Positions 33,448 through 41,374 of a stretch of 64,000 nt of DNA are shown here, piece by piece; within the stretch, counting starts at the first letter, position 1, and every line of letters begins with the position of its first letter. Both the position numbers and the translations under genes were made by a program. The DNA is from a candidate division CSSED10-310 bacterium (GTDB lineage Bacteria > CSSED10-310 > JAFGJC01). The notes under the pieces are model-generated. The model did no database searches, was not told the DNA's origin, and saw only the letters and a list, made by a program, of their open reading frames with translations. Location of the stretch: positions 1-64,000 of the forward strand of contig JAFGLW010000016.1 in NCBI GenBank assembly GCA_016927905.1, read 5' to 3'.

Positions 33448-33473
33448 ACATGGTCAGATTGAAGGAACCGATC

Positions 33474-34967
33474 ATGGGCACATTTGAGGAAGATGATCTC
33501 CTGGAAAAACTCCGGGCCAAGCTGGGTGCACCCCGGAAACAAGACGAGCGGCAGGAACTGGAGCGGATCTTCGGAAGCATGAAGGAAGCTCCCGAAACGA
33601 AACTTCGGAATAAGATGAAAAAACCGCTTCTCGATGTCGGTGCCGAATTCAATGTGACCATCCTGAAACTGGCGTTTGGAGGGCGAGGATTCGGGCGGCA
33701 TGAGTCTATCGGTGTTTTTGTTCCGGGAGCTGTACCGGGCGATACGGTCCGGGTTCGGATCACAAAGGTCGACAAGGACACCTACCATGCGGAACCCATC
33801 GAATTGATCGCACCCAGCTCCAACCGCATCCATGCCAGATGTCCATTCTTCGGCCGATGCGGCGGATGCTCACTTCAGAACCTGACCTACACCGCCCAAC
33901 TCACCGCCAAACAGGAAATGATCAAAGATGTTCTGCATTCCATCGGCGGTATCGATTTTCAAATCCGTAATCCTATTGCGTCACCCGATCCCTATGGATA
34001 CAGATTAACGGCCAGGCTGCACGTTCATCACCATGACGGCACGGTGCTGATCGGTTTCAATGCCGCCAATACAAACCAGATCGTCCCGATCGATCAGTGC
34101 CCGGTTCTCGTTCCGGTCCTGCAGAAGTTGCTGCCGGTTCTGCCGGAAATCCTGCCGGAGCCGGGAACCAATGTTATTCCGAATGAAATCCGCCTTCATG
34201 CCGATTCGGAGCAGAACGCGGTGGTTATCCACCTGGTTGCTGACCAACCCATACTATATCTCGATTCGCTCCTCCGGACATGCCGGAATCGTTCCCTGCC
34301 GGTATCGGGTATCAGCGCAGAATCCCCGGAATGGAGAAATTCCACGGGCGAAACAACCGTCAGGCATACAATCGGAAAAGTGACTTACCGGGTCGAAGGC
34401 GGTTCATTTTTCCAGGCCAACCGGTATTTGCTCCAGGCCCTGCAGAATCAGGCGATCATGCTGCTGTCGCCCGGACCCAGGGACACGCTTCTGGATCTCT
34501 ATTGCGGCTGCGGTTTATTCACTTTACCGATGAGTCGCTACCTTGCGGGAGCTGTCGGACTCGACTGCGATATCCCCGCCATTTTAGCGGCGAAAGAAAG
34601 CCTGCATGAAAACGAACTCGACAAGGTTGTCTTTGCAGCGGTGGAAGACCGGAATTTCTTCAAGAACGAAACCGTTGCGGGGACCGGTTTTTCCATTCTC
34701 ATCACCGATCCACCACGTTCCGGCATGCCTTCGGAGGTTTTGAAGAAGATCATCGAACTCAAACCGGCAAAACTTCTGTACGTCTCCTGCAATCCCCCCC
34801 ATCTCGCACGCGACCTCAAGCAGCTGATCGAAGCTGAATTCCGGATCCGGATTATCCAGCCGCTGGACCTGTTTCCGCAGACCCATCACATTGAAGTGCT
34901 CGCTTTTCTGACACATCGATACACCGGTCCCCAGGCCGCATCGGCATCCCTGCCGGACCTGGATTGA
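33474..34967 (+). CDS. rlmD: 23S rRNA (uracil-C5)-methyltransferase, RlmD/TrmA family
   Basis: SAM-dependent m5U methyltransferase of rRNA. A basic, predicted helical N-terminal segment of about 50 residues precedes the TRAM domain (FNVTILKLAFGGRGFGRHE). The Fe-S motif RCPFFGRCGGC follows, with a fourth Cys in PIDQCPVL. The methyltransferase domain has FFQANRYL, LLDLYCGCGLFTLPMS, the ITDPPRSGMP motif and the catalytic Cys in LLYVSCNPPHLARDL. AAGGA is 8 nt before ATG 33474, giving 497 residues. TrmA-family paralogues differ in target base, so RlmD rather than RlmC is probable but not certain. Confidence 0.88.
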   Translation: MGTFEEDDLLEKLRAKLGAPRKQDERQELERIFGSMKEAPETKLRNKMKKPLLDVGAEFNVTILKLAFGGRGFGRHESIGVFVPGAVPGDTVRVRITKVDKDTYHAEPIELIAPSSNRIHARCPFFGRCGGCSLQNLTYTAQLTAKQEMIKDVLHSIGGIDFQIRNPIASPDPYGYRLTARLHVHHHDGTVLIGFNAANTNQIVPIDQCPVLVPVLQKLLPVLPEILPEPGTNVIPNEIRLHADSEQNAVVIHLVADQPILYLDSLLRTCRNRSLPVSGISAESPEWRNSTGETTVRHTIGKVTYRVEGGSFFQANRYLLQALQNQAIMLLSPGPRDTLLDLYCGCGLFTLPMSRYLAGAVGLDCDIPAILAAKESLHENELDKVVFAAVEDRNFFKNETVAGTGFSILITDPPRSGMPSEVLKKIIELKPAKLLYVSCNPPHLARDLKQLIEAEFRIRIIQPLDLFPQTHHIEVLAFLTHRYTGPQAASASLPDLD

Positions 34968-34987
34968 GTCCCGATACCCGGAATCTC

Positions 34988-35017
34988 TTGAAAACGGGAA
35001 GCCTGGAGTGATAGGTT
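34988..35017 (+). promoter_or_regulatory. Promoter for tRNA-Sec
   Basis: TTGAAA (34988-34993), 18 nt, TAGGTT (35012-35017), placing the start of transcription at about the mature 5' end of the tRNA. Confidence 0.4.
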
Positions 35018-35023
35018 ATCGAA

Positions 35024-35119
35024 GGGAGCGGATGGTGTCTGGTGATGCCTCCTGACTTCAAATCAGGCAGGGGGTCCTGACCGGTCCCCGGTGGGTTCGA
35101 TTCCCATGCGCTCCCGCCA
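35024..35119 (+). tRNA. selC: tRNA-Sec (anticodon TCA), selenocysteine tRNA
   Basis: The acceptor GGGAGCG pairs with CGCTCCC; the eighth position expected for this tRNA is G-G. The D-stem has 6 bp (GGTGTC/GATGCC) with a 4-nt loop TGGT, a tRNA-Sec hallmark. The anticodon stem CCTGA/TCAGG encloses CTTCAAA, the same loop as E. coli selC, with anticodon TCA reading UGA. A long variable arm (35070-35089) has a 7-bp stem. The T-arm is GTGGG/CCCAT, discriminator G, and CCA is encoded. It needs SelA, SelB and SelD, none of which is in the window. Confidence 0.93.
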
Positions 35120-35166
35120 CCTTTAAAATCAAGTGGGCCGAAGCCCGTTTTGATCGGACACTCCGG

Positions 35167-36417
35167 ATGACACCAGAAAAATTCCTCCAAGACATCCAAC
35201 CGGTGATTGTACAGAAGTTCGGCGGATCAACAATCGGCGATCCGAACCTGTTGAACGCGATCATCCGCACCATCGGGAAGAACCTGGAATCGGGATATCG
35301 CATCGTTGCAGTCGTTTCGGCAATGGGCCGCAAGGGTCAACCCTACGCCACCGAAACGCTCCTGTCGTTGCTCCCACGGGATCCAAGGTTTGTCTGCCGC
35401 AGGGAACGGGACCTGTTGATGTCATGTGGTGAAATTATCTCGGCGGTCAAATTGGCGTGCATCCTCAGAAGCGAAGGGATCGCGGCGATTGCCCGGACCG
35501 GATTTGAAGCCGGTATCATCACCGATGGCGAACACGGCAACGCAAAAATTCTCCGGATAAACCCGAACCGACTGGCATCTGATCTGATGTTGTTTCCCTG
35601 CGTGGTCGTCGCCGGATTTCAGGGAATGTCGGAACAAGGTCGGATCACCACTCTGGGACGGGGCGGTTCAGATACATCCGCCATGGCCATTGGTGTAGCT
35701 CTGCATGCACACCGGGTGGAAATTTATACCGATACCGACGGGATCCATTCCGCTGATCCCAATCAACTTCCGGAAGCCGTTATGTTGAAGAAAATCTATG
35801 CGGAGGACATTCGCCAGATGGCCTGGCAGGGCGCGAATGTTCTTCATCCTCGTGCGGCGGAACTTGCTGCTCGAACCGGAATGCCGACCCTGATCGGCAG
35901 GATCGACCGACCGGATGTTCATTCCGAGATTCTGCCGGACGTTTCCATGGAGTCCCGTTCGGTCATCACCGCCGTGGCCTGCGGACCCGGCGTCGCTCAG
36001 TTTTCGGTGAATCTGTCCGAACATGCCGACCAGGAGCAGGTGACCCACATTTTCGATCGAATCACCCGGGCGGGAATCAGCATGGATATGTTCACATTGA
36101 CGGAAAACCTGCTGCGATTCACCGTTGCAGATGAAGATGTAATCAATGCGCGGGCAGTGCTCGGGCAAACGGACTTTCAGTTTGAAATCCGGGAAAAATG
36201 CGTCAAGATATCCATTGTCGGAGCCGGCATGCATGGAATGCGGGGGGTGATGGCCCGATTTGCACGAAGTCTGATTTCGGCTGTCGTCCCCATCCTGCAA
36301 ACAGTCGATTCTCACGCCACGATCTCAGCACTGATCCCGATGGAAATGAAACTGACCGCCCAGAAAGCGCTTCACCGGGAGTTTATCGATTCAGACCGGA
36401 ACAATTCCCCGGAATAG
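35167..36417 (+). CDS. lysC: Aspartate kinase
   Basis: Phosphorylates aspartate in the first step of the Lys/Thr/Met pathway. The N-terminal VIVQKFGGSTIGDPN is the amino-acid-kinase phosphate loop. The substrate site is in VVAGFQGMSEQGRITTLGRGGSDTSAMAIGVAL, followed by EIYTDTDGIHSADP. The C-terminal third has two ACT-type regulatory segments (FSVNLSEHADQEQVTHIF and VKISIVGAGMHGMRGVMARF), so feedback inhibition by an amino acid is expected. At 416 residues it is a monofunctional enzyme. It follows tRNA-Sec by 47 nt with no other gene. Confidence 0.95.
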   Translation: MTPEKFLQDIQPVIVQKFGGSTIGDPNLLNAIIRTIGKNLESGYRIVAVVSAMGRKGQPYATETLLSLLPRDPRFVCRRERDLLMSCGEIISAVKLACILRSEGIAAIARTGFEAGIITDGEHGNAKILRINPNRLASDLMLFPCVVVAGFQGMSEQGRITTLGRGGSDTSAMAIGVALHAHRVEIYTDTDGIHSADPNQLPEAVMLKKIYAEDIRQMAWQGANVLHPRAAELAARTGMPTLIGRIDRPDVHSEILPDVSMESRSVITAVACGPGVAQFSVNLSEHADQEQVTHIFDRITRAGISMDMFTLTENLLRFTVADEDVINARAVLGQTDFQFEIREKCVKISIVGAGMHGMRGVMARFARSLISAVVPILQTVDSHATISALIPMEMKLTAQKALHREFIDSDRNNSPE

Positions 36418-36442
36418 GAATCAAACAACCGGGATCTGCAGG

Positions 36443-37243
36443 TTATTGCCTGTAATATTTCTTGATTAAATCGATATACTTTTCATCCTGCCAGAGCTTT
36501 TCGAAATCATAATCGGAAACAATGTTCTCCAGATATCGATCTTCCGTTTTCAGCACTTCTTCGATCAGCCTCAAGCTCTCATCAACATCATTCTGTTTGG
36601 CAGCGATGCATGCCAGGTTGTATATCGAATCGACATAATCCGGTTCCAGTTCCAGCGACTTCCGGAATGCCGCCTTTCCTTCCTCCATCATGTGATTCTC
36701 AAGATTCCAGATGCCCAGATTGTAGTAATCTTCCGCCGATTCAACTTCCATTGGTTCAGCAATCGGAGGATCTTCCTGATAAAAACGAAGGTACATCCCG
36801 GCTCGGTCCATGATATCCGTTTCAGTGGCAAATGTTTTCATGATAAACCGGAGCTCCTCCAGCCCCTTTTCACGGTCTCCCCCGGCAATCAGTGACATTG
36901 CATTGTCGAATTCGCGGATGGCGCGCTTGCGTTTCTCCGTCTGTTCCCTGGGAACATATTTTGCCTGTCGAACCTTCGCAGCCGGTGATTTTTTAATTTC
37001 GATCGAGAGTCGCTTGGGACGATATTGAAAAACATCATTCTTTTCGGATGCCGGTTCGAGGATCGCTTCCTGAAACTCGGTTTTCTCGGGAACCGATTCG
37101 GTTCTATGGAGCCCCAGTCTCCGGAGTTTTCCCTGGATTGATTTTTTGGATACATCAAAAATTTCCGCCAACTCCTGATTGCTTAATTTCAGGTAGTTTT
37201 TTCTTAAAAAAACATTGTCTTCTTCTTTCCATACCTTTGCCAT
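36443..37243 (-). CDS. Myb/SANT-like DNA-binding domain protein with TPR repeats
   Basis: The 266-residue protein starts MAKVWKEEDNVFLRKNYLK, then LSNQELAEIFDVSKKSIQGKLRRLGL: a three-helix Myb/SANT-like domain (residues 1-47) as used for DNA binding. A basic, Lys/Arg-rich middle follows. From about 160 come two TPR-like repeats (EDYYNLGIWNLENHMMEEGKAAFRKSLELEPDY and DSIYNLACIAAKQNDVDESLRLIEEVL). ATG 37243 has AAAGGAG 9 nt upstream. Bacterial proteins joining these modules are uncommon in what I know. A transcription factor with a protein-binding arm is a reasonable guess. A consensus promoter lies upstream. Confidence 0.8.
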   Translation of the reverse strand: MAKVWKEEDNVFLRKNYLKLSNQELAEIFDVSKKSIQGKLRRLGLHRTESVPEKTEFQEAILEPASEKNDVFQYRPKRLSIEIKKSPAAKVRQAKYVPREQTEKRKRAIREFDNAMSLIAGGDREKGLEELRFIMKTFATETDIMDRAGMYLRFYQEDPPIAEPMEVESAEDYYNLGIWNLENHMMEEGKAAFRKSLELEPDYVDSIYNLACIAAKQNDVDESLRLIEEVLKTEDRYLENIVSDYDFEKLWQDEKYIDLIKKYYRQ

Positions 37244-37294
37244 GCAAGCCATCTCCTTTGAGAATACAGCACATTCCCCCACCGGGGCAGAGTG

Positions 37295-37323
37295 AATGTA
37301 GACGGATCGTCTGCAATTGTCAA
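37295..37323 (-). promoter_or_regulatory. Promoter for the Myb-like/TPR gene
   Basis: On the minus strand TTGACA (37323-37318), 17 nt, TACATT (37300-37295), about 52 nt before the start codon. Confidence 0.6.
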
Positions 37324-37406
37324 GAATCAGCAATTGCGCTATCTTTACCCTGGATCGAATGCGGATGAAACCGTTCCGGGAGCATAATGATTTCCGTTGC
37401 GGATGC

Positions 37407-37435
37407 TTGACGGAAAATCATCAAGTATTTATCGT
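37407..37435 (+). promoter_or_regulatory. Promoter for the DUF507 pair
   Basis: TTGACG (37407-37412), 17 nt, TATCGT (37430-37435), 43 nt before the first DUF507 gene. Divergent from the Myb-like/TPR gene promoter. Confidence 0.5.
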
Positions 37436-37477
37436 AGCGTGAAGATTTCCTCGGCAAGCGGCAGCAGGGAGGGCGAG

Positions 37478-37756
37478 ATGAAACTCCAGCCAGCACGAAT
37501 CGAGTTGTTGTCCAGGGCGATATTATCGATCCTCGAAAGCGAGAATTTTATCGAAATAGAAGATCCGGACAGGGCGTTGACCCGTGTTCGGTCTGTCATC
37601 ACCGAAGATCTGATGGTTGAAGTCCAACTGGACGACGAGGTCAGAGATCTTTTGGAAAAGTATGCGGATAAAATCGATCAGGACCGGATCCAGTATCATG
37701 AAATGTTCAAGATGGTCAAAGAAAAACTGGCGAAAGAAAGGAATCTGATTCTTTAG
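37478..37756 (+). CDS. DUF507 family protein (first copy)
   Basis: A 92-residue, mostly helical protein. The opening MKLQPARIELLSRAILSIL is typical of DUF507, a small family found in Aquificae, deltaproteobacteria and candidate phyla, with no established function. GGGAGG lies 6 nt before the ATG at 37478; an in-frame ATG further up (37397) precedes the promoter and is not used. Nine nt downstream a second DUF507 gene follows. In many genomes the two copies occur together, which suggests a heteromer. Confidence 0.85.
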   Translation: MKLQPARIELLSRAILSILESENFIEIEDPDRALTRVRSVITEDLMVEVQLDDEVRDLLEKYADKIDQDRIQYHEMFKMVKEKLAKERNLIL

Positions 37757-37765
37757 GAGTGTTCC

Positions 37766-38071
37766 ATGAGATTGTCTGCGGCAAAAATCAATCACATCGC
37801 GCATCTGGTCGCTTCCGATCTGGCCGAGGAATCCAGCGTCGTCTGTCTCAGAGACAAGAACGATATCCGGCTTCGGATAAAAATTATAATAACCGATGAA
37901 CTGCGCCTGGATGATGAAATCGATCGTATTGTCCGGCGGACCTTGAATTCCCTGCAGAAATCCCCGCCCGAGGGAAGCAAAGAATGGGAAATATTATATT
38001 CCAAGTATTACGAAGAGGAGATGAACCGACGCCGCCGGCTCAGAGGCGACGGTATCCGGCGGATGGCTTGA
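37766..38071 (+). CDS. DUF507 family protein (second copy)
   Basis: A 101-residue paralogue of the preceding gene: MRLSAAKINHIAHLVASDL aligns with MKLQPARIELLSRAILSIL, and both continue with an acidic DDEI/DDEV segment and a C-terminal charged helix. The C-terminus is very basic (EEEMNRRRRLRGDG). Its stop overlaps the probable TTG start of the DUF4416 gene as TTGA, so the three genes are one translational unit. Function unknown. Confidence 0.85.
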   Translation: MRLSAAKINHIAHLVASDLAEESSVVCLRDKNDIRLRIKIIITDELRLDDEIDRIVRRTLNSLQKSPPEGSKEWEILYSKYYEEEMNRRRRLRGDGIRRMA

Positions 38072-38613
38072 AATCAATCCGGATCAACCATCCTTCCGTC
38101 CTGTTCTTTGCGATACTGGCAACCGATATGGATCCATATCAGTCCGCCCGGGCGGAACTGACGGAAAAATTCGGCACGATCATCCACGAAATATCGCCCT
38201 CGCCATTTACACTGACCCGTTATTACGATCTTGAAATGGGGGAACGACTCCTGAAAGGATTCATCGGTTTTGCTCAACCGGTTTCCCAGGCCGATCTGGT
38301 TCGATGCAAACGAACCGCGCGGGACATCGAATGGCGCCATGCGATTGCGACGGATGGGAAGATCCGGCGGAAACTCAATCTGGATCCGGGCTTGGTGACC
38401 CTGGCCAGCGTCATCCTTTCAACCTCCAAGAATTTTGCACACCGAATCTATATCGGTGACGGAGTTTTTGCCGAGGTCACCCTGATTTATCATCCTTCCG
38501 GATGGCGGGAACTGCCCTGGACATATCCGGATTACAAGACCCCCGGGGTTATGGATTTTCTGATCCGCTGCCGGTCAAATCTCAAGAAAAACATCGATCG
38601 AACTCCATCTTGA
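38068..38613 (+). CDS. DUF4416 family protein
   Basis: The 181-residue protein matches the DUF4416 pattern: SVLFFAILATD start strand, LTEKFGTIIHEISPSPFTLTRYYDLEMGERLLKGF, then the conserved RKLNLDPGLVTLASVILSTSKNFAHRIYIGDGVFAEVTLIY block and the C-terminal LPWTYPDYKTP. The family has no known reaction. The start is probably TTG 38068, overlapping the preceding stop; an ATG at 38125 would lose the first strand. A longer open frame upstream lies inside the DUF507 gene. Confidence 0.82.
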   Translation: MKSIRINHPSVLFFAILATDMDPYQSARAELTEKFGTIIHEISPSPFTLTRYYDLEMGERLLKGFIGFAQPVSQADLVRCKRTARDIEWRHAIATDGKIRRKLNLDPGLVTLASVILSTSKNFAHRIYIGDGVFAEVTLIYHPSGWRELPWTYPDYKTPGVMDFLIRCRSNLKKNIDRTPS

Positions 38614-38666
38614 CTCCGACGAAGCACATGTGCTAGCCATGGCATTTCTGCGCGTGGAGAAACCGC

Positions 38667-39293
38667 ATGAAACACCTCAGAAATATCAAGGGAATTCTCC
38701 TCAATCCCGTTCGGACAATCCGTAAATTACTGCTGGGAACACCCATCGTTTTCAGCCTGATTGTACTGGCAGGATTCCTGCTGTCCATGGTGTTGACCCA
38801 GTGGATCACCCGGTTTCCTCTGGCTCCGGGAGAAGCGGCATTTATCATGAAAACATTCGCACCTCAGTGCGTATTGCTGCTGGTGGTTCTGTTTCTGGGA
38901 ACCGCGTTGATCCACCTGACTGCTGATCTTCTCAATGGTGCCGGCAGGGGACTGAATCTGTTTCTGCTGTCCCTGATTTCCCTTCTCCCGTTCTGGTTCG
39001 CCGCTCCCCTGGCGCTGCTTTTTGACTGGCTGATTCCGGCCGGTGTATTTCTGACGGGATTCCTGTTATCTCTGGGTTTGTGGAGTCTGTCCCTGTTTTT
39101 GATCGCGATCCGTGAAATATATCGGTTCAACATCCGGAAAGCGTTCCTCACACTCTTCATCCCCGCTGCAATCATTACGGGACTATGCATGATCATCTTG
39201 TTTTCCGGGAGTAATCGGATGCTGGATAATCTGAAGGATACGAGCCGATCCATATACAGGGATCTTGTCCTGGAAACCGACTCTGCCAAATGA
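38667..39293 (+). CDS. Yip1-like integral membrane protein
   Basis: A 208-residue protein with about five hydrophobic segments (TPIVFSLIVLAGFLLSMVL, VLLLVVLFLGTALIHL, LFLLSLISLLPFWFA, IPAGVFLTGFLLSLG, ALFIPAAIITGLCMIIL-like). The N-terminal KGILLNPVRTIRKLL and the overall layout resemble bacterial Yip1-domain proteins; the match is by pattern, not by catalytic residues. It follows the DUF4416 gene by 53 nt, with a 12-bp palindrome AGCACATGTGCT (38623-38634) between. Function unknown. Confidence 0.6.
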   Translation: MKHLRNIKGILLNPVRTIRKLLLGTPIVFSLIVLAGFLLSMVLTQWITRFPLAPGEAAFIMKTFAPQCVLLLVVLFLGTALIHLTADLLNGAGRGLNLFLLSLISLLPFWFAAPLALLFDWLIPAGVFLTGFLLSLGLWSLSLFLIAIREIYRFNIRKAFLTLFIPAAIITGLCMIILFSGSNRMLDNLKDTSRSIYRDLVLETDSAK

Positions 39294-39365
39294 TGGTGAA
39301 TCCGGAACGACCTGTTCGACCGCGCCATTTCAGTTCAGATGAAACGACCCGGGAACGGGCATATC

Positions 39366-39394
39366 TTGCAAAATTCTCAGGGATCTTCTAGCAT
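39366..39394 (+). promoter_or_regulatory. Promoter for the PpiD-like gene
   Basis: TTGCAA (39366-39371), 17 nt, TAGCAT (39389-39394), 64 nt before the ATG at 39459. Confidence 0.4.
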
Positions 39395-39458
39395 AATTCC
39401 ACCCTTTTCCTGGTTGCAGCCGGAGGGATCGTTTCAAAACTGTCTGAGGGAGAAAACA

Positions 39459-41372
39459 ATGCTGAGAACCTTTCGCTCAAAAATCAAATTCTGGAGCAAT
39501 GTTGCCTTATGGCCTGTGATCATCGCCTTCATCGCGTTTTACGGGTGGAGCTTTTCGGGAAGTCAACACGGAAAAGCCGACATGGCGGCGAAGATATACG
39601 ATACCGCGATCGGCACCGAAGACGTCGTCCGCATGCGGGAGCGGATCACCCAATATTACAGGACCCTGTATAAAGACAATTTCGAACAGATGGCGCAAAA
39701 TCTGGATTTCCAGCAACTGGCTCTGGACAAATTGATCGACGACACCATTCTGCTGCATCATGCCGGCGAACTGGGTCTGCAGGTTTCCAAAGATGAAATC
39801 CGGACCAAAATCACTCAAACACCCTATTTCCAGAAGGACGGGACCTTTTCACCGAACCTGTACAACGCCATTCTCAGGCGGATGAGAATGTCTCCCGCCG
39901 AATATGAAAAATCAATACAGACCGAAATACTCCTGAACAAGGTCAGTGCTGTCATTGAATCCGCAGCCCCGGTAACACTGGACGAATTACGAGATAGCTA
40001 TGAGAAGACCAATCTGAAGATTTCGTGTGATTTTTATTCCACCCAGATCAAGGACTACCTGGAGGAAGCTCCGGTCGATGAGACGGAACGGCGGAAATAT
40101 TATGAGGAGAATCCGGAGGACTTCCGGCTGGAGGATCAGGTCAAGGTGGATTATGTCGTTTTGGATCCCAAGGATTTCGAGAAGGACGTGGATATCATCG
40201 AAGAAGACATCGACGATTATTTCAATGACAATATCAACAACTATAAGACACCGGAGCAGGTCCGGGCCAGTCATATCCTGATCAGAGTGGATGCCGGAGC
40301 TTCCGAGGATGCCTGGGAGGCGGCCAGTGAAAAAATCGACGCCATCAAGCAGAAACTGGATGAAGGTGGATCTTTTTCCGATCTTGCCAGGGAATATTCC
40401 CAGGACATTACTGCGGAAAATGGCGGCGATCTGGGTTTTTTTTCACTGGGCCAGATGGTGAAACCGTTTGAAAACACCGTATGGAATCTGGAAATTGACG
40501 AGATCGGCGGTCCGGTAAAAACACAGTTCGGGTATCACCTGATCCAGAAAACCGGGTATCGCAAGGGCGGAGTGCAGCCGATCGAAATGGTGGAATCGCA
40601 AATCCGGGATACCTTGATGCAAACCGAAAGCCAGCGGTTAGCCCGTGAGAAGGCTCAGGAAATTTTCGAAACGACTTCCGAATCCACAACTCTGAAAGAA
40701 GTTGCAGATAAATTCGGATTGGAAATCAAATCAACGGATTTCTTCGAGAAACATTCCGCACCGCCTGAAATCGGCCAGGCTCAAGACATGGATACCATCC
40801 TGTTCAATCTGGATATCGGAACGGTCAGCATCCCCATGGAGACTTACAAGGGTGTTTTTCTGGTTTCGGTAACCGAGAAGAAAGCCAGCCACATCTCCCC
40901 TTACGAGAAAGTTGAGGACACGCTCGATCAAAAGGTGCGGGAAGATCGCGCCAGAGCGGCCGCCCACAGCAAGCTGGAAGCGGTTATAAGGCATCTTGAG
41001 AAGGGCAGGACCTGGGAGCAGGCCGGGGAGGAATCCGGGCTGGAATCCGGCAATACCGGCGAATTCACGAAGTCGGGGTACATCCCGAAACTGGGTTCGT
41101 ATCCAGATCTGGTGGATAAAGTTTTCGCCATGGATGTCGGACAAATCAGCGGTATCATGGATATGCAGACCCGTTTCACTGTTTTCAGGATTGCCGGCAA
41201 AACCGAATTTGATGAAGAAGCGTTTCAGGAAAAACTTCCACATCTTCGCAAACAAACTCTCACATCGCGTCAGTACCAGACCCTCAACTCTTTTTTGAAC
41301 AACCGCAAATCCCGGCTTCGAAGAGACGGCAACCTGGAAATATTCATCAGCGGGAAGGAATCATCAACCTAA
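39459..41372 (+). CDS. PpiD/SurA-type peptidylprolyl isomerase, membrane-anchored
   Basis: Periplasmic foldase on an inner-membrane anchor. One N-terminal transmembrane segment (FWSNVALWPVIIAFIAFYG) is followed by a SurA_N-like helical region (DKLIDDTILLHHAGELGLQVSKDE), then a complete parvulin domain (VRASHILIRVDA ... GGSFSDLAREYSQD ... GGDLGFFSLGQM ... TQFGYHLIQ) at about residues 270-375, and a second, degenerate rotamase-like region near the C-terminus. This is the PpiD layout. GGGAGAAAACA precedes ATG 39459 (637 residues). ispB-like and maf genes follow directly. Confidence 0.9.
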   Translation: MLRTFRSKIKFWSNVALWPVIIAFIAFYGWSFSGSQHGKADMAAKIYDTAIGTEDVVRMRERITQYYRTLYKDNFEQMAQNLDFQQLALDKLIDDTILLHHAGELGLQVSKDEIRTKITQTPYFQKDGTFSPNLYNAILRRMRMSPAEYEKSIQTEILLNKVSAVIESAAPVTLDELRDSYEKTNLKISCDFYSTQIKDYLEEAPVDETERRKYYEENPEDFRLEDQVKVDYVVLDPKDFEKDVDIIEEDIDDYFNDNINNYKTPEQVRASHILIRVDAGASEDAWEAASEKIDAIKQKLDEGGSFSDLAREYSQDITAENGGDLGFFSLGQMVKPFENTVWNLEIDEIGGPVKTQFGYHLIQKTGYRKGGVQPIEMVESQIRDTLMQTESQRLAREKAQEIFETTSESTTLKEVADKFGLEIKSTDFFEKHSAPPEIGQAQDMDTILFNLDIGTVSIPMETYKGVFLVSVTEKKASHISPYEKVEDTLDQKVREDRARAAAHSKLEAVIRHLEKGRTWEQAGEESGLESGNTGEFTKSGYIPKLGSYPDLVDKVFAMDVGQISGIMDMQTRFTVFRIAGKTEFDEEAFQEKLPHLRKQTLTSRQYQTLNSFLNNRKSRLRRDGNLEIFISGKESST

Positions 41373-41374
41373 TA

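Noticed and set aside
38623-38634. 12-bp palindrome AGCACATGTGCT as a regulatory site
   Set aside because: One short palindrome with no promoter beside it and no second copy; chance is a sufficient explanation.
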